A stretch of 64,000 nucleotides of DNA from positions 1-64,000 of the forward strand of contig CAMFBM010000008.1 of the NCBI GenBank assembly GCA_945948555.1, given 5' to 3'. Below are positions 63,211-64,000 of this stretch, in pieces. The position numbers and the translations under genes were made by a program. The notes beneath the pieces were generated by a model, which was not told where the DNA came from, did not search any database, and saw only the letters and a program-made list of their open reading frames with translations. Every line of letters begins with the position of its first letter. Within the stretch, counting starts at the first letter, position 1. This DNA comes from an uncultured Bacteroidales bacterium (GTDB taxonomy: Bacteria; Bacteroidota; Bacteroidia; Bacteroidales; UBA932).

Positions 63211-64000
63211 ATGAACGACCTGACAAAAAAACTCAACAAGGAAATACTAAGGCTGGCAATCCCCAGCATCCTGGCCAACATCACCGTCCCGATAGTGGGA
63301 ATGGCCGACATAGCCATAGCAGGACACCTGTCAGAAGGAGGAGAGACGGCAGTAATGATTGGAGCAATTGCCATCGGTTCAATGCTTTTCGACCTGCTCT
63401 ACTGGAATTTTGCATTCCTCAGGGCAGGTACCGGAGGGCTGACCGCCCAGGCATTCGGACAAAGTGACAGGAAGGAATGTGCAAAGATTCTCTCAAGAGC
63501 GTTGGGCATTGCCCTGGCCTGTTCCGTCTTCCTGATTGCAATCCAGTGGATTTTCATCAAGGGAGCCTTCCTGGTGCTGGACTGTTCCCCGCAGGTGGGC
63601 GAACTTGCCCGGAGGTACTTTTTCATCAGAATATGGGCAGCTCCCGCAACACTAAGTCTGATGGCGGTAAAAGGTTGGTTCATCGGCATGCAGGACAGCG
63701 TCTCCCCGATGATCACCGACATCCTTGTTAACGTGCTCAATGTCGCTCTGAGCATTCTCTTTGCCACCGGAGGGATGGGCTTCAGCGGAATCGCCGCCGG
63801 GACAGTGGCCGCACAGTACAGCGGACTGCTATGTGCCCTTGGGATCCTGCTGTTCAGATACCGGAGGTCCACCCTCGGCACTCTCGCTGCGGAAGACCTC
63901 AGGGACATCTTCCGAGGCAGGCAGACCCGAAGGTTCTTCACCACCAACACCGACCTTTTCATCAGGTCCCTCTGTTTCATAGCAATTTACATCGGTTTCA
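63211..64000 (+). CDS. MATE-family efflux transporter (5' part, cut by window edge)
   Basis: The ATG at 63211 opens a frame with no stop to the window end (263 residues seen). It starts MNDLTKKLNKEILRLAIPSI and has IVGMADIAIAGHL, LYWNFAFLRAGTGGLTAQAFGQ and GMQDSVSPMITDILVNVLN, with six to seven hydrophobic helices: the DinF branch of MATE antiporters. Substrate unknown. It is divergent from the sulfatase gene. Confidence 0.9.
   Translation, partial: MNDLTKKLNKEILRLAIPSILANITVPIVGMADIAIAGHLSEGGETAVMIGAIAIGSMLFDLLYWNFAFLRAGTGGLTAQAFGQSDRKECAKILSRALGIALACSVFLIAIQWIFIKGAFLVLDCSPQVGELARRYFFIRIWAAPATLSLMAVKGWFIGMQDSVSPMITDILVNVLNVALSILFATGGMGFSGIAAGTVAAQYSGLLCALGILLFRYRRSTLGTLAAEDLRDIFRGRQTRRFFTTNTDLFIRSLCFIAIYIGF

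Overview
The window is chromosomal DNA from a member of the Bacteroidales (Bacteroidota), probably gut-associated; genus not resolved. Grounds: many genes are preceded by the Bacteroidetes -7 box TAnnTTTG, often with a TTG about 19-21 bp upstream; glutamine synthetase is the type III form; ParA-ParB-DUF5683-MltD, the short-LID adenylate kinase and a sodium-pumping methylmalonyl-CoA decarboxylase operon are typical of the order; surface lipoproteins, GH20, GH29 and Ser-type sulfatases fit a glycan degrader.

Layout. 1-5 kb: AraC-family tail, a DUF4143 ATPase behind three 33-bp-phased repeats, obg, and dut-murF. 4.6-10.5 kb: two tRNA-Ala genes, an esterase, a proA remnant fused to a broken repeat element, a His-rich COG0523 GTPase, tRNA-Cys, rlmI-like methyltransferase, exonuclease and a lipoprotein. 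10.5-20 kb: glnN divergent from an aminotransferase, aminopeptidase C, pssA, a HAD lipoprotein and a large surface lipoprotein. 20-31.7 kb: GNAT, priA, lipid kinase, the parAB-DUF5683-mltD run, an HhH/outer-membrane protein, hpt-adk. 31.7-41.3 kb: DMT protein, GH20, gapA, surE-lpxB, and the four-gene methylmalonyl-CoA decarboxylase operon. 41.4-44.7 kb: HD hydrolase, a REP-associated (Y1, HUH) transposase and a 27-copy hairpin array. 44.7-54.6 kb: GNAT, esterase/ATP-grasp pair, sulfatase, alpha-fucosidase, Pif1-like helicase, uxaC and a LacI-type pseudogene. 54.6-61.6 kb: a complete-looking his operon (hisG-D-CB-H-A-F-IE) behind a classical His-leader attenuator. 61.7-64 kb: second sulfatase and a MATE transporter cut by the window edge.

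Most unusual content: (1) a RAYT-type transposase gene whose promoter appears to lie beyond a 1.4-kb array of 27 near-identical 51-bp hairpin units, so the array would be transcribed as its leader; (2) a 183-185 bp non-coding element with 16-bp terminal inverted repeats, present in two full copies and one truncated copy; one copy is flanked by a 6-bp direct repeat and splits hisA from hisF, and an internal hairpin shows three compensatory base-pair changes between copies; (3) a his attenuator encoding five consecutive His codons; (4) a HisC-HisB(IGPD) fusion; (5) remnants of proA and of a LacI-type regulator.
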